Made by a program: the position numbers and the translations under genes. From Pseudomonadota bacterium (GTDB taxonomy: Bacteria > Pseudomonadota > Alphaproteobacteria > Rhodobacterales > Rhodobacteraceae), in assembly GCA_020161615.1 (NCBI GenBank), contig JAIUPD010000005.1, positions 1 through 64,000 on the forward strand: a DNA stretch of 64,000 bases, in the 5' to 3' direction. Under the pieces are notes generated by a model. That model did no database searches, had not been told where the DNA came from, and saw only the letters and a program-made list of their open reading frames with translations. Below are positions 16,902 through 29,580 of the stretch, in pieces; within the stretch, counting starts at the first letter, position 1; each line of letters begins with the position of its first letter.

Positions 16902-18524
16902 TCAAACCCCGAACGCGCGCAGCCGCGACACCAGCGCCGCCGTCGACCCGTCGCGGCCCTCGGTCGTGGCCTTGCCTTCGATCATCGGCAACAGCTGGAT
17001 AGCCAGTTCCTTGCCCAGTTCCACGCCCCATTGGTCGAAGGAATTGATGCCCAGCACCACGCCCTCGACAAAGACCCGATGCTCATAGAGCGCGACGATC
17101 GCGCCCAGCATGGCCGGGGTCAGCTTGGGATAGAGCAGCAGCGTCGAAGGCCGGTTGCCCGGGAAGACCCGGTGCCGCGCCTGCCGTTCCAGCTCGTCGC
17201 CTGAAAGCCCCTTCGCCGCCATCAGCGCCCGCGCTTCCTCCAGCGTGCGACCCTGCATCAGCGCCTCGGCCTGGGCCAGGCAATTGGCGGCGAGCAGGCG
17301 GTGCTGATGGGCGAGTGCGGGCTCATGCCCCTGCCCCGCCAGCAGGAATTCGCAGGGCACCACATCGGTGCCCTGATGGATCAGCTGATAGAACGCATGC
17401 TGGCCATTGGTGCCCGGCTCGCCGAAGACCACCGGCCCCGAGGGCACTGTCAGATCCTCGCCATCCATCGAGACCCGCTTGCCGTTCGATTCCATCTCCA
17501 GTTGCTGCAGATAGGCCGGCAGCCGGGCCAGGCGCTGGTCATAGGGCAGCACGGCGCGGGCGGCGTAGCCGCAGACCTGCCGGTGCCAGACGCCGACCAT
17601 GGCCAGCGCCACCGGCATATTCTCTTCCAGCGGCGCGGTCAGGAAATGCTGGTCCATCGCCGCGGCACCCGCCAGGAAGGCGCGGAAATCCTCGGGTCCG
17701 ATGGCGATCATCAGGCTCAGGCCGATGGGCCCCCACATCGAATAGCGCCCGCCGACCCAATCGGCGAAACCGAAGACCCGCGCCGGGTCGATCCCGAAGG
17801 CCGAGGTCTTGTCCAGGGCCGTCGACAGCGCCACGAATTGCCGCGTGGGCTCTGCCACCGCGCGCGACATCCAGGCCTTCGCGGTCTGGGCGTTGGTCAT
17901 CGTCTCGATGGTGGTGAAGGTCTTCGAGGCGACGATGACCAGCGTCGTTTCGGGGTTCAGCGCCTCCAGCACGTCATGGATGTGCGCCCCGTCCACGTTC
18001 GAGACGAAATGGCAGCGCGGCCCGTCGGCATAGGGCGAAAGCGCCTGCACCGCCATCGCCGGGCCCAGATCCGAGCCGCCGATGCCGATATTGACCACAT
18101 CGGTGACCCGGCCGCCCGCGGCGCGGATCCGGCCGTCGCGCAGGTCGCGGGCGAAGCTCTCCATCCGCGCCAGCGTGGCGCGGACCTCGGGCATGACGTC
18201 TTGGCCGTCGACCGTCACGCTGCCCTGAAGGTTGCGCAGCGCCGTGTGCAGGACCGCGCGCTCCTCGGTCTCGTTGATGCGGGCGCCCTGGAACATGGCG
18301 TCCCGCCGGGCCTCGACCCCCCGGGCGCGGGCCAAGTCCAGCAGCGCGGCACGGGTCGCCTCGTCGATATTCGTCTTTGAATAATCGAACAGAATCGGCC
18401 CGGTAGCCGGGGATTCCAGATACGCCGAAAAGTTTTGCGCCCGGTTCGGATCGGAAAACAGCGCGCGGATCGGCCGGTCGGCGGTCTCGCGCAGGCGGTC
18501 GCTCAATGCGGCCCAGTCGTTCAT
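16902..18524 (-). CDS. pgi: Glucose-6-phosphate isomerase
   Basis: Interconverts glucose 6-phosphate and fructose 6-phosphate; cytoplasmic. 540 residues, usual for the long bacterial form. Signature regions: [65 protein letters not shown] and the C-terminal [17 protein letters not shown]. Start ATG 18524 with GGAAG; the TTG before it is ignored. In the window it belongs functionally with zwf, pgl and rpe. Confidence 0.97.
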   Translation of the reverse strand: MNDWAALSDRLRETADRPIRALFSDPNRAQNFSAYLESPATGPILFDYSKTNIDEATRAALLDLARARGVEARRDAMFQGARINETEERAVLHTALRNLQGSVTVDGQDVMPEVRATLARMESFARDLRDGRIRAAGGRVTDVVNIGIGGSDLGPAMAVQALSPYADGPRCHFVSNVDGAHIHDVLEALNPETTLVIVASKTFTTIETMTNAQTAKAWMSRAVAEPTRQFVALSTALDKTSAFGIDPARVFGFADWVGGRYSMWGPIGLSLMIAIGPEDFRAFLAGAAAMDQHFLTAPLEENMPVALAMVGVWHRQVCGYAARAVLPYDQRLARLPAYLQQLEMESNGKRVSMDGEDLTVPSGPVVFGEPGTNGQHAFYQLIHQGTDVVPCEFLLAGQGHEPALAHQHRLLAANCLAQAEALMQGRTLEEARALMAAKGLSGDELERQARHRVFPGNRPSTLLLYPKLTPAMLGAIVALYEHRVFVEGVVLGINSFDQWGVELGKELAIQLLPMIEGKATTEGRDGSTAALVSRLRAFGV

Positions 18525-18685
18525 CAAAACACTTCCAAGAGGTTGCTTCGCTCCTTTCTGCCAAGATGCGCCCGGGTTTCCCAGCGCAAAAGCGCCCCGG
18601 CCCTTTTCCCCGCGCCGGTGCTGTCTTCCAGCAACAGGCCGGGGGGCGTCCGGCAGGCCTTGTCGTCGCCGCGACCCCGTGCAGA

Positions 18686-19324
18686 ATGGCGCCCATGAAT
18701 CCGCGCATCCTGCATAGCGAGGCCTGCATGGCCGAGGGCGCCGAGTGGCTCGCCGCCGCCCATCCGCCCTTTGCCCGCGCGTTGGCGCTCTGCGGGCCGC
18801 CGCCCTTGCGTCGGCGCGGCGACGGGTTCGAGGCGCTGGTCGGCGCCATCGTCAGCCAGCAGGTCTCGGTCGCCTCGGCCCGGGCCATCGCCGCCAAGCT
18901 GCAGGCGGCCGATCTGGTCAGCGCCGCGCAATACGCCGAGGCCTCGGAAGAGCATCTGCGCGCGAACGGCCTGTCCCGCCAGAAAGCCCGCTACATCAAG
19001 GCCCTGGCCGAGGCCGCGATCGATTTCGACGCCCTGCGCGAGGCGCCGGAGGACGAGATCGTCGCCACCCTGACCGCCGTGCCCGGCATCGGCCGCTGGA
19101 CGGCCGAGATCTATGTCATGTTCAGCCTAGGCCGCGCCGACACCTTCGCGCCGAACGACCTGGCGCTGCAGGAGGCCGCGCGGCTGCTGTTCGATCTGCC
19201 GGAACGCCCCAAGGAAAAGCCGATGCGCGCCATGGCCGAGGCCTGGAGCCCCTGGCGGACGGTCGCAGCGGGGATGCTCTGGCACTACTACCACCATGCC
19301 AAAAGCCGTGAAGGCATCACCTGA
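18686..19324 (+). CDS. DNA-3-methyladenine glycosylase II-like (HhH-GPD)
   Basis: Base-excision repair glycosylase that removes alkylated purines. 212 residues: [19 protein letters not shown] opens the HhH-GPD domain, the helix-hairpin-helix is [14 protein letters not shown], and the catalytic Asp is in [12 protein letters not shown]. The N-terminal AlkA beta domain is absent, as in short AlkA2/MagIII-like enzymes. Start taken as ATG 18686 (MAPMNPRI); ATG 18695 is equally possible. It diverges from pgi and is followed 11 bases later by an esterase gene. Confidence 0.87.
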   Translation: MAPMNPRILHSEACMAEGAEWLAAAHPPFARALALCGPPPLRRRGDGFEALVGAIVSQQVSVASARAIAAKLQAADLVSAAQYAEASEEHLRANGLSRQKARYIKALAEAAIDFDALREAPEDEIVATLTAVPGIGRWTAEIYVMFSLGRADTFAPNDLALQEAARLLFDLPERPKEKPMRAMAEAWSPWRTVAAGMLWHYYHHAKSREGIT

Positions 19325-19335
19325 AAGGACGATCC

Positions 19336-19998
19336 ATGCCCCCTCGCCCGCTGACCTCCGCCCGCAAGGGCGCGCCGAAGGGCTCTGCGACCTCGGCGGT
19401 GATCTTTCTGCATGGCTATGGGGCGAATGGCGCGGACCTCTTGGGCCTCGCCGATCCGCTGGCGCCGCATCTGAAGGGCACCGCCTTCTACGCGCCCGAT
19501 GCGCCCGAGAATTGCCAGGGCAATCCCTTCGGCTTCCAGTGGTTTCCGATCCCCTGGCTGGACGGGTCCAGCGAGGAGGCAGCGAAGGCCGGTGCCGAAC
19601 AGGCGCGCGCCGATATCGACGCCTTCATCGACAAGGTGCTGGCAGAGGAGGGGCTGGCGCCCTCGGCCCTGGCGCTGGTGGGCTTTTCGCAGGGCACGAT
19701 GATGAGCCTCGCCACCGCGCCGCGCCGGGCTGAGCCGATTGCCGCCGTCGTCGGCTTCTCGGGCCGGCTGCTGGAGAAGGACATGGCCGACTGGATCGTG
19801 TCGAAGCCGCCCGTCCTGTTGATCCACGGCGACGCCGATCCGATGGTGCCGGTGCAGAGCCTGCCCGAAGCCGCCGATGCCCTGACCAGGGCCGGGGTCG
19901 AAACCTATGCCCATGTCTGCAAGGGCCTCGGCCATTCCATCGACAACGAGGGGCTGTCGCTGGCCCTGGGCTTCCTGCACGAGAAATTGCCGCACTGA
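19336..19998 (+). CDS. Carboxylesterase/phospholipase family alpha-beta hydrolase
   Basis: 220 residues of the YpfH/carboxylesterase 2 family. It opens AVIFLHGYGANGADLLGLAD; nucleophile Ser in LVGFSQGTMMSL, Asp in LIHGDADPMVP, His in KGLGHSIDNEG. No signal peptide, so cytoplasmic. Substrate unknown; relatives hydrolyse short-chain acyl or lysophospholipid esters. Ribosome site AAGGACG. It is 11 bases behind the glycosylase and probably in the same transcript. Confidence 0.85.
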   Translation: MPPRPLTSARKGAPKGSATSAVIFLHGYGANGADLLGLADPLAPHLKGTAFYAPDAPENCQGNPFGFQWFPIPWLDGSSEEAAKAGAEQARADIDAFIDKVLAEEGLAPSALALVGFSQGTMMSLATAPRRAEPIAAVVGFSGRLLEKDMADWIVSKPPVLLIHGDADPMVPVQSLPEAADALTRAGVETYAHVCKGLGHSIDNEGLSLALGFLHEKLPH

Positions 19999-20137
19999 AG
20001 CGTCACTGTCGCCTCTTTGTGATGCAGGTCCGGCATCCTGCCCCCGGCACCCGATCTCGCGGGCTTGTCAGAGGCGTAACACCGGATATAGTCGGGGCAA
20101 CTTCCGCTTCGGCCGGTCCTGCCAGGAGAGACGAGGA

Positions 20138-20722
20138 ATGGACGGCGATTTCAGGCATAGCTTCGTGCATGAACCCGCGGCGCTGCGGCAATATCCGGCG
20201 CTGGTCCTGAACGCCGATTACCGGCCGCTCAGCTACTATCCCCTGTCGCTCTGGCCCTGGCAGGAGGCGGTGAAAGCGGTCTGGATGGACCGGGTGACCA
20301 TCGCTGCCGAATACGAGCAGACGGTGCGCAGCCAGCGGATGGAAATGCGAATACCCTCCGTCGTGGTGCTGAAAGATTACGTCAAACCCCGAAAGCGCGT
20401 GGCCTTCACGCGCTTTAATCTTTTCCTGCGGGACGAATTCGCCTGCCAGTATTGCGGCTCGCGTCACGATCTGACCTTCGACCATGTGGTGCCCCGTGCC
20501 ATGGGCGGCGTCACCAGTTGGGAAAATGTCGTGGCCGCCTGCGCTCCCTGCAATCTGCGCAAGGGCTCGAAGAGCCTGCGCCATTCGGGTCTGTCGCTGC
20601 AGCGGCCGCCGCATCGCCCCTCCTCGGCCGAGCTGATCGACAAGGGCCGGCGTTTTCCGCCGAACCACCTGCACGAAAGCTGGGCGGATTACCTCTATTG
20701 GGATACAGAGCTGGATGCCTGA
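20138..20722 (+). CDS. HNH endonuclease family protein
   Basis: 194 residues. N-terminal part is a conserved domain (YPALVLNADYRPLSYYPLSL; DYVKPRKRVAFTRFN). C-terminal half is an HNH nuclease: CQYCGSRHDLTFDHVVPRA then NVVAACAPCNLRKGS gives two zinc CxxC pairs, the His of DHV and the Asn. This type is widespread as a chromosomal single gene in alphaproteobacteria and cyanobacteria. Function is unproven; no restriction or phage partner lies nearby. Excellent ribosome site GAGGA. Confidence 0.85.
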   Translation: MDGDFRHSFVHEPAALRQYPALVLNADYRPLSYYPLSLWPWQEAVKAVWMDRVTIAAEYEQTVRSQRMEMRIPSVVVLKDYVKPRKRVAFTRFNLFLRDEFACQYCGSRHDLTFDHVVPRAMGGVTSWENVVAACAPCNLRKGSKSLRHSGLSLQRPPHRPSSAELIDKGRRFPPNHLHESWADYLYWDTELDA

Positions 20723-20840
20723 CGGCGCCGCCGGTCCGGCGTCAACCCGGCCTTAACCTTGTCACGGCAAGGCTGGACTTTCCCGCGCGCCCGCCCTATT
20801 CAAGCGCCGAGTTACCGCTAACAATTCGCAGGAGCCCGGC

Positions 20841-22289
20841 ATGGTCGCCCGCGTCATTCCCGTCGATCCTTTCGACCTGGTGGTGTTCGGCGCCACCGGC
20901 GACCTTGCCCGCCGCAAGATCCTGCCCGCTCTCTGGCAGCGCTTCGCCGAGGGGCAGATGCCGCCTGAGTCCCGCATCATCGGCGCCGCCAGGACCGAAC
21001 AATCGGCCGCGGACTTCCGCCAGATGGTGTCCGAGGCCTTTGACGAATTCATGGGCGACAAGGCCCCCGACCCCAAGGCGCGCGCCGCATTCCTAGACCG
21101 GCTCGATTACGTCGCGGTCGAGGCGACGGGCGACGAGGGCTGGGCGGATCTGGCGGCCAAGCTCAGGCCCGGCGTGGTGCGGGCCTTCTATTTCTCGGTC
21201 GGGCCCTCGCTGTTCGGGCCGCTCGCCGCGGGCTTGGGCAAATACGGCATGGTCACGCCCGAGACGCGGATTGTCGTGGAAAAGCCCTTCGGCAACGATC
21301 TGGAGACGGCGCGCGCCCTGAACCAGACGCTCGCCGCGCATTTCACCGAGACGCAGATCTACCGGATCGACCATTACCTCGGCAAGGAAACGGTCCAGAA
21401 CCTGATGGCCGTCCGCTTCGGCAATATCCTGTTCGAGCCGCTGTGGAACGCGCGGTTCGTCGATCATGTGCAGATCACCGTGGCGGAAACCGTGGGCGTG
21501 GGCGGCCGCGGCCCCTATTACGACAAATCGGGCGCCATGCGGGACATGGTGCAGAACCACCTGATGCAGCTTTTGTGCCTGATCGCCATGGAGCCGCCGC
21601 ATAAATTCGAACCCGACGCGGTGCGGGACGAAAAGCTGAAGGTCATTCACGCGCTGGACCCGGTCGAGCCGCAGCATGTGGTGCGCGGCCAGTACGGCGG
21701 TGCGGCCGCCACCCCGTCCTATCGGGACGAGGTGGAAAACCCCGCCTCGACCACCGAGAGCTACGTCGCGCTCAAGGTCGGGATCTCGAACTGGCGCTGG
21801 AAGGGCACGCCCTTCTACCTGCGCACCGGCAAGCGGCTGCGCTCGCGTGCCTCGGAAATCGCCGTCATCTTCCGCGATCCGCCGCATTCGATCTTCGGCG
21901 AAGATGCGCCCTGGAAGGCCAACATGCTGGTCATCCGCCTGCAACCGGATGAGGGCATGACGCTGAAGGTGATGATCAAGGAACCCGGCCCCGGCGGCAT
22001 GCGGCTGAAGGACGTGGCGCTGGATATGTCCTTTGCCGAGGCTCTGGGCGACGATATGCATATCCCCGACGCCTATGAGCGGCTGATCATGGACGTGATC
22101 CGCGGCAACCAGACCCTCTTCATGCGCGGGGACGAGGTCGAGGCCGCCTGGGCCTGGACCGATCCGATCATCGCCGGCTGGCAAAAATTCGCTGACCGGC
22201 CCTTTGCCTATGACCCGGGCTCGTCGGGACCCGATGAAGCGCTTAAGTTGATCCATCTGGACCAACGAAGCTGGCGCGAGATCCGTTGA
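20841..22289 (+). CDS. zwf: Glucose-6-phosphate 1-dehydrogenase
   Basis: Oxidises glucose 6-phosphate to 6-phosphogluconolactone and makes NADPH; first step of the oxidative pentose phosphate and Entner-Doudoroff routes. 482 residues. Nucleotide fold at VVFGATGDLARRKILPAL, active site RIDHYLGKETVQNLMAVRFGN, and the substrate-binding region PFYLRTGKRLRSRASEI. Ribosome site AGGAG 6 bases before the ATG. Its stop TGA shares one base with the pgl ATG, so translation is coupled. Confidence 0.97.
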   Translation: MVARVIPVDPFDLVVFGATGDLARRKILPALWQRFAEGQMPPESRIIGAARTEQSAADFRQMVSEAFDEFMGDKAPDPKARAAFLDRLDYVAVEATGDEGWADLAAKLRPGVVRAFYFSVGPSLFGPLAAGLGKYGMVTPETRIVVEKPFGNDLETARALNQTLAAHFTETQIYRIDHYLGKETVQNLMAVRFGNILFEPLWNARFVDHVQITVAETVGVGGRGPYYDKSGAMRDMVQNHLMQLLCLIAMEPPHKFEPDAVRDEKLKVIHALDPVEPQHVVRGQYGGAAATPSYRDEVENPASTTESYVALKVGISNWRWKGTPFYLRTGKRLRSRASEIAVIFRDPPHSIFGEDAPWKANMLVIRLQPDEGMTLKVMIKEPGPGGMRLKDVALDMSFAEALGDDMHIPDAYERLIMDVIRGNQTLFMRGDEVEAAWAWTDPIIAGWQKFADRPFAYDPGSSGPDEALKLIHLDQRSWREIR

Positions 22290-22957
22290 TGGACTTTATC
22301 GAATATTCCGACGCCGACATGATGATGCTGTCCCTGGCCCGCATCCTGTCGCGCGACCTGCGCGAGGCGCTGCTCAGGCGCGACCGGGCGCTTTTCGCGG
22401 TGCCGGGCGGCACCACGCCGGGACCGGTTTTCGACATGCTCTCGGCCGTGGACATCGACTGGGACCGGGTGGACGTGGTGCCGGGCGACGAACGCTGGCT
22501 GCCCGAGGATCACCCCCGCTCGAACGCGGGCCAATTGCGCGCCAGGCTTCTGCGCGGCAAGGCCTCGGCGGCGCATCTGCTGCGCCTCTGGCGCGACCTG
22601 CCGCCCGAGGAGGGCGCGGCGCGCGCCGCCGCCGATCTGGCGCCGCTTCTACCCATCGACGTGGCGCTGGTCGGCATGGGGTCCGACATGCACACGGCCT
22701 CGATGTTCCCGGGCGCGCCGGAACTGGCCCTGGCGCTGGCCAATGACGCGCCGGTCATCGTGCCGATCACCGCCCCCGATGCGCCTGAACCCCGCGTGAC
22801 GATGAGCGCGCGCGTGCTGAAAGACGCCTTCGCGCTGCATGTGCTGATCGTCGGCGCCGAAAAGCGCGAGGCGCTGGAACGGGCGCAGAAACTCTCGCCG
22901 ACCGAGGCGCCGATCAACGCGCTGCTCTCCAGGGCCAGCGTCCATTGGGCGCCCTGA
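22289..22957 (+). CDS. pgl: 6-phosphogluconolactonase
   Basis: Hydrolyses 6-phosphogluconolactone, the Zwf product. 222 residues of the DevB/SOL family: LFAVPGGTTPGPVFDML, VDVVPGDERWLPEDHPRSN and VALVGMGSDMHTASMFPG. Start ATG 22289 within the zwf stop (TGATG); no edd gene follows in the window. It converges with the olsA gene after 3 bases. Confidence 0.94.
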   Translation: MDFIEYSDADMMMLSLARILSRDLREALLRRDRALFAVPGGTTPGPVFDMLSAVDIDWDRVDVVPGDERWLPEDHPRSNAGQLRARLLRGKASAAHLLRLWRDLPPEEGAARAAADLAPLLPIDVALVGMGSDMHTASMFPGAPELALALANDAPVIVPITAPDAPEPRVTMSARVLKDAFALHVLIVGAEKREALERAQKLSPTEAPINALLSRASVHWAP

Positions 22958-22960
22958 GGT

Positions 22961-23857
22961 TTACTCCCTGAGGCTGCCCTCGGGCAGACCCGCGATCAGC
23001 CCGGCCTTCACCGCCGCCTCGCAGCGGGTGGCCATGGCCTTGCGGCTCGGGGTCTCGGCTACCGGGATCGGCGGGTGATAGACCACCTCGACCTGGCCCT
23101 GCCGGATCTGCGCCAGCACCCGCACCAGATGCCCGCCGAATCCCAGCGTCCCCCACCAAGCATAGAAGCGTGAGTCGCGCCCGGGCGGACCGGTATAGAC
23201 CAGCGTCACTGGCTGTATGGACAAGAGCCCCGCCAGATCGGGATCGAAGAAGGCGGCGAAGAGCGTGGGCTTGAAGGGCAGAACCCGCAGCCCGTCGGAA
23301 CTGGTGCCCTCGGGGAAGAAGCACAGGTGATGTCCGGCCCTGAGCCGCGCCTCGAACACCAGCTTCTGCGCCTTCGCCTCGCGCGGGTCGCGCCGGATGA
23401 AGACGGTGCCGGTGGCCTTGGCCAGCCAGCCGATCCCGGGCCAGCCCGCGACCTCGTTCTTGGCCACGAAATAGATCCGCTGCGGCGCGTTCATGGCGAA
23501 GATATCAAGCCAGCTCACGTGGTTCGCGACTACCGCGCCGCGGCCCTGCATTGGCTGGCCCCGGACCCGGAACCCGATCCCCAGCACGACAAAGGCCGCC
23601 CGGCAGACCGCCTGCGTGACGAAGGGCGTGACCGGCCGCCTGAGGCCGAAGAGCGGCCGCTCCAGCAGCCTCAGCGTCAGATGCAGCGCCAGCCCGCCAA
23701 AGACGACGACGACCAACACCGGCAGCCGCAGCGCCAGCACCAGCCAGCCCAGGGGCTCGATCCGCACCGGCGGCGGGTCGCCATCGGGCGAGACCCAGGT
23801 GGGGTCGCGGGGAACGGGCGTTTCAGCCGCGAGGGGTCTTGCGGGTGTAGAAGTCAA
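22961..23857 (-). CDS. olsA: Lysophospholipid O-acyltransferase, OlsA/PlsC type
   Basis: 298 residues; integral membrane acyltransferase. A hydrophobic helix (WLVLALRLPVLVVVVFGGLA) precedes the acyltransferase motif NHVSWLD and the motif FFPEGTSSDGLRVLPF. Placed directly after olsB on the same strand, it most likely O-acylates lyso-ornithine lipid to ornithine lipid; a phosphatidic acid role cannot be excluded. The open frame begins with TTG at 23857, which overlaps olsB by 35 bases; a later GTG or CTG start would avoid the overlap. The start is therefore uncertain. Confidence 0.85.
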   Translation of the reverse strand: MTSTPARPLAAETPVPRDPTWVSPDGDPPPVRIEPLGWLVLALRLPVLVVVVFGGLALHLTLRLLERPLFGLRRPVTPFVTQAVCRAAFVVLGIGFRVRGQPMQGRGAVVANHVSWLDIFAMNAPQRIYFVAKNEVAGWPGIGWLAKATGTVFIRRDPREAKAQKLVFEARLRAGHHLCFFPEGTSSDGLRVLPFKPTLFAAFFDPDLAGLLSIQPVTLVYTGPPGRDSRFYAWWGTLGFGGHLVRVLAQIRQGQVEVVYHPPIPVAETPSRKAMATRCEAAVKAGLIAGLPEGSLRE

Positions 23858-24632
23858 AGGCTCGCTCGGACATGGTGGAGGTGTCCATGATCAGGCACAC
23901 ATCCGTGGTGTTGAAATCATGGTCGATGAAGGCGCCCTGCCCCACGAACCCGCCCAGCCGCAGATAGGCGCGGATCAGGGGCGGGATGGCGGCCTGCGCC
24001 CGGGTCCGGTCCAGTGCGGCGGGGTCGATCAGATCCATCCTCTGGGCCTGCGGCCCGGGCCGGACGGTGACGCGCAGGCCCTCGGGCGCCAGATGATGGG
24101 CGTTGAGCCAGCTCAGCGCCTCGGCATGGGGGGCGGGGTCAGCGCCGTGAAACGAGGCCACGCCGAACATGATCTCGATCCCCCGGGCGATCACGTAATC
24201 GGCCAGCCCGTTCCACATCAGCAGCATCGAGGCGCCGCGCCGATGCGCGGGATGCACGCAGCTGCGGCCCAGTTCGACCAGTTTGCGGCCGGACGCCCGA
24301 AGCGGCGCCAGATCGTATTCGGTATCGGAATAGAACCGCCCCAGCGCCTCGGCCCGGTCCTGCGGCAACAGGCGATAGACGCCGACCACATGCGCCAGCG
24401 CCTCGGAATCCGCATTGCGGTCGATGAGCAGCAGGTGGTCGAAATAGGGGTCCAGCGCATCCTGCTCCAGCCGCGCGGCGTGATCGGCGCCGTCGCAGCG
24501 CGCGCCCAGTTCCTCGACAAAGACCTGATAGCGCAGCCGCTGCGCCGCCCTGAGGTCGCGCTCGTCCTGCGCCAGACGCACCTCATAGGCGATCTCGCGC
24601 GGGGCGGCGGCGGAGCTTTGTGCATCGTTCAT
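23823..24632 (-). CDS. olsB: L-ornithine N-alpha-acyltransferase
   Basis: Transfers a 3-hydroxyacyl chain from ACP to ornithine, giving lyso-ornithine lipid. 269 residues: RYQVFVEELGARCDG, the acyl-ACP binding part VELGRSCVHPAHRRGASMLLMW, IMFGVASFHGADP and the C-terminal IRAYLRLGGFVGQGAFIDHD, all typical. Ribosome site GGAGG. Paired with olsA downstream. A diverged relative lies at 6103-6861. Confidence 0.9.
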   Translation of the reverse strand: MNDAQSSAAAPREIAYEVRLAQDERDLRAAQRLRYQVFVEELGARCDGADHAARLEQDALDPYFDHLLLIDRNADSEALAHVVGVYRLLPQDRAEALGRFYSDTEYDLAPLRASGRKLVELGRSCVHPAHRRGASMLLMWNGLADYVIARGIEIMFGVASFHGADPAPHAEALSWLNAHHLAPEGLRVTVRPGPQAQRMDLIDPAALDRTRAQAAIPPLIRAYLRLGGFVGQGAFIDHDFNTTDVCLIMDTSTMSERAFDFYTRKTPRG

Positions 24633-24705
24633 CGCGTTTCCTCCCCTCCCGGGGTGCCGTTGACTTGGGGCCGGCTTCGGTCCTAGGCTCGGCCAGTTGT
24701 CCGGG

Positions 24706-24879
24706 CTAAAGCCCCGGCACCCAATCGAGATTGATGACCCGTGTATCCACCACGACCTTCCCGGCCTCCTCGAAATTCACCGTCACGCGGTCGCCCACCA
24801 CGGATTGCACCTGCCCCAGGCCCCAATCGGGCTGGGTCGGGTGGCGGACATACATGCCGGGCTCCAGCAACTGGGCCAT
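24706..24879 (-). CDS. DUF3553 small protein
   Basis: 57 residues, MAQLLEPGMYVRHPTQPDWG then VQSVVGDRVTVNFEEAGKVV, a compact beta-barrel-like domain similar to the CarD/UvrD-tail type (DUF3553). The function is unknown; related domains bind RNA polymerase or follow helicases. ATG 24879 has GGAGCGAT at 6 bases. It diverges from chpT with 46 bases between starts. Confidence 0.83.
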   Translation of the reverse strand: MAQLLEPGMYVRHPTQPDWGLGQVQSVVGDRVTVNFEEAGKVVVDTRVINLDWVPGL

Positions 24880-24925
24880 GGGATCGCTCCTGTGCAGGGG
24901 CCGGCCAGACCGTCGAGGCGGGCGC

Positions 24926-25489
24926 ATGAGCGCGCCCGATCTCGCCGCGCTGGTCGGCTCGCGGCTTTGCCATGATCTGGTAAGCCCTCTTGGCGCGATC
25001 GGCAACGGGGTCGAGCTGCTGAAAATGCTGCACGAGGGTTCGGACGAACTGGCGCTGATCGAACAGGCCGTGGCGGCGGCGCAGGCCCGTGTCCGGCTTT
25101 ACCGGCTGGCCTTTGGCGCGGCGCAGCCGGGGCAGGAGGCGAAGGCCGAGGATCTGGCCGAAGCGCTGCAGGCCCTGTCGCTGAGCGGCCGCCTGTCTGT
25201 CGCCTGCGGGTTGCGCGGCCCCCTGCCCCGTGTGCAGGCCAAGCGGCTGGCGCTGGCCGCGCTCTGTCTGGAAACGGCCCTGCCCTGGGGGGGACAGGTA
25301 CAGGTCACCGGCCAGGGCGTCAGCGCAAGGGCGGCGCGGCTGAAGCTGGACCCTGCGCTCTGGGAGCCGCTTGCCGAGGGTCGGGTGCCCGAGGCCCCGG
25401 CCGCCGCGACGGTGCATTTCGCGCTGCTGGCCGAGGGCGGCGCCGTGCAAATCGCCCGGGACGAGGGCGGGATCGCGATCAGCCTCTGA
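24926..25489 (+). CDS. chpT: Histidine phosphotransferase ChpT
   Basis: Phosphorelay protein that passes phosphate from the hybrid kinase CckA to CtrA and CpdR. 187 residues. The phospho-accepting His16 lies in [20 protein letters not shown], followed by a four-helix-bundle-like region and a degenerate Bergerat-like C-terminus. In Rhodobacterales this pathway controls motility, gene transfer agents and cell-cycle genes; that is family knowledge. Its 3' end overlaps proA (opposite strand) by 11 bases. Confidence 0.9.
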   Translation: MSAPDLAALVGSRLCHDLVSPLGAIGNGVELLKMLHEGSDELALIEQAVAAAQARVRLYRLAFGAAQPGQEAKAEDLAEALQALSLSGRLSVACGLRGPLPRVQAKRLALAALCLETALPWGGQVQVTGQGVSARAARLKLDPALWEPLAEGRVPEAPAAATVHFALLAEGGAVQIARDEGGIAISL

Positions 25490-26741
25490 TCGTGCCCTCG
25501 CCCGTCACCAGATACTTGAAGCTGGTCAGCTGCTCGGCCCCCACCGGGCCGCGGGCGTGCATCTTGCCGGTGGCGATGCCGATCTCGGCCCCCATGCCGA
25601 ATTCGCCGCCATCGGCGAATTGCGTGGACGCGTTGTGCATCAGGATCGCGCTGTCGAGCCGCTGGAAGAAACGGTCCGCAGTGGCTTGATTTTCCGTCAG
25701 AATCGACTCGGTATGCTGGCTGCCGTAGCGGCGGATATGGGCAATCGCCCCGTCCACCCCATCGACCAGCCTGGCGGCGATGATCATGTCCAGGAACTCG
25801 CGGCCAAAATCGTCGGCTTTGGCCTCTATCGTGCCGGGAATGCTGAGCAATTCGCCTTCGGCCCTGACCTCGACGCCGGCCTTCAGCAGATCCTCGATCA
25901 GCACTCCGCCGTGCCTGGCGTAGAAGGCCCGGTCGATCAGCAGGCATTCGGCCGAGCCGCAGATGCCGGTGCGCCGCGTCTTGGCGTTCAGGACCACGCG
26001 GCGGGCCTTTGCCAGATCGGCCTCGCCATCGGCATAGACGTGGCAGATCCCCTCCAGATGCGCGAAGACCGGCACGCGCGCCTCGGCCTGCACCAGTCCC
26101 ACCAGCCCCTTTCCACCCCGGGGCACGATCACGTCGATATACTTGACCATGCGCAACATCTCGGAGACCGCGGCGCGGTCGCGGGTCGGCACCATCTGGA
26201 TCGCACCCTCGGGCAGGCCCGCGGCCTTGAGCCCGGCGACCATGCAGGACAAGAGCGCCTGCGAGGAATGATAGCTCTCCGACCCCCCGCGCAGGATCAC
26301 CGCATTGCCAGACTTGAGGCAGAGCGCGGCCGCGTCGGCGGTGACATTGGGCCGGCTTTCGTAGATCACGCCGACCACGCCCAGGGGTGTGCGGACCCGG
26401 CGGATATGCAGCCCGCTCGGCATGTCCCATTCGGCGATGACCGCGCCCACCGGATCGGCCTGCGCCGCCACCGCGCGCAGCCCGGCGACGATGCCCGCGA
26501 CGCGCGAGGCATCCAGCTTCAGCCGGTCGAGCATCGCCTCGCTCAGCCCCTTGTCGCGGCCGAAGGCCATGTCCTTGGCATTGGCCTCCAGGATCTGCGG
26601 CAGCGAGGCCTCGACCGCCTCGGCCGCGGCCAGAAGCGCCGCTTCCTTGGCCGCCGGCGGGGCGAAGGCCAGCTCGGCCGACGCCTCGCGGGCACGCGCG
26701 CCCAGACCTTCCATCAGCGTGGCGATATCCATGCCGTCCAT
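25479..26741 (-). CDS. proA: Gamma-glutamyl phosphate reductase
   Basis: Second step of proline synthesis: reduces glutamyl phosphate to glutamate semialdehyde with NADPH. 420 residues. Conserved regions: [36 protein letters not shown], the catalytic Cys in [14 protein letters not shown], and [20 protein letters not shown]. Ribosome site GGAGGGG before ATG 26741. It begins 9 bases after the proB stop, so proBA is one operon. Confidence 0.97.
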   Translation of the reverse strand: MDGMDIATLMEGLGARAREASAELAFAPPAAKEAALLAAAEAVEASLPQILEANAKDMAFGRDKGLSEAMLDRLKLDASRVAGIVAGLRAVAAQADPVGAVIAEWDMPSGLHIRRVRTPLGVVGVIYESRPNVTADAAALCLKSGNAVILRGGSESYHSSQALLSCMVAGLKAAGLPEGAIQMVPTRDRAAVSEMLRMVKYIDVIVPRGGKGLVGLVQAEARVPVFAHLEGICHVYADGEADLAKARRVVLNAKTRRTGICGSAECLLIDRAFYARHGGVLIEDLLKAGVEVRAEGELLSIPGTIEAKADDFGREFLDMIIAARLVDGVDGAIAHIRRYGSQHTESILTENQATADRFFQRLDSAILMHNASTQFADGGEFGMGAEIGIATGKMHARGPVGAEQLTSFKYLVTGEGTIRG

Positions 26742-26750
26742 CTGCCCCTC

Positions 26751-29002
<2,252 letters not shown>

Positions 29003-29560
29003 TCAGGCCATCTTGCGCAGATAGGTCCAGGTTGGGACGGCTCCACCCCGGGCCACCGACCAGGCCTCGGCATCGCCGATATATTCGAAACCGGCATTGG
29101 TCAGGATCCGGGCAGAGACGGGATTGTCCTGAAACACCTCGGCGAAGACCGTGCAATTGGCATGCGGATTGGCGTCGAGCAGCGCCCGCACCGCGGCCGA
29201 GGCGATGCCGGTGTGCCAGAAGGCCGGCGCCACCCAATAGCCGATCTGGCTCTGCTTGCGGTCGAGCGCCTTGAGCGAGACGACGCCGACCAGCGGCTCC
29301 CCTCCGCCGGGCGTGCCGTCGATGGCCCAGACATCCTCGTCCCGGCCGGGCGCGAGCGCGGCGGCGACAAAGGCCTCGGCGGCACCTTCGGGCAAGGGAT
29401 GCGGGATCGAGCGCGTGCCCTGCGCCACGCGGGCATCGCCGACATGACGCGCCAGCGCCGGCACGTCGGCCGGGGCCAGCGGGCGCAGCAGCAGGCTGCC
29501 GGCCTCGATGGCGGATTGAGCGACGCGCGGCAGCGCGGCAAGACGGGGGCGGGCAGTCAT
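29003..29560 (-). CDS. GNAT-family N-acetyltransferase (RimJ/RimL-like)
   Basis: 185 residues. Acetyl-CoA-binding fold typical of RimJ/RimL: LLLRPLAPADVPALARHVGD at the N-terminus, SQIGYWVAPAFWHTGIASAA (motif A region) and NPVSARILTNAGFEYIGDA at the end. The substrate is unknown; relatives acetylate ribosomal proteins or small amines. It sits between rpmA and obgE, a usual place for such a gene in this order. Confidence 0.87.
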   Translation of the reverse strand: MTARPRLAALPRVAQSAIEAGSLLLRPLAPADVPALARHVGDARVAQGTRSIPHPLPEGAAEAFVAAALAPGRDEDVWAIDGTPGGGEPLVGVVSLKALDRKQSQIGYWVAPAFWHTGIASAAVRALLDANPHANCTVFAEVFQDNPVSARILTNAGFEYIGDAEAWSVARGGAVPTWTYLRKMA

Positions 29561-29580
29561 GGCGCAACTCGGACAGGGGG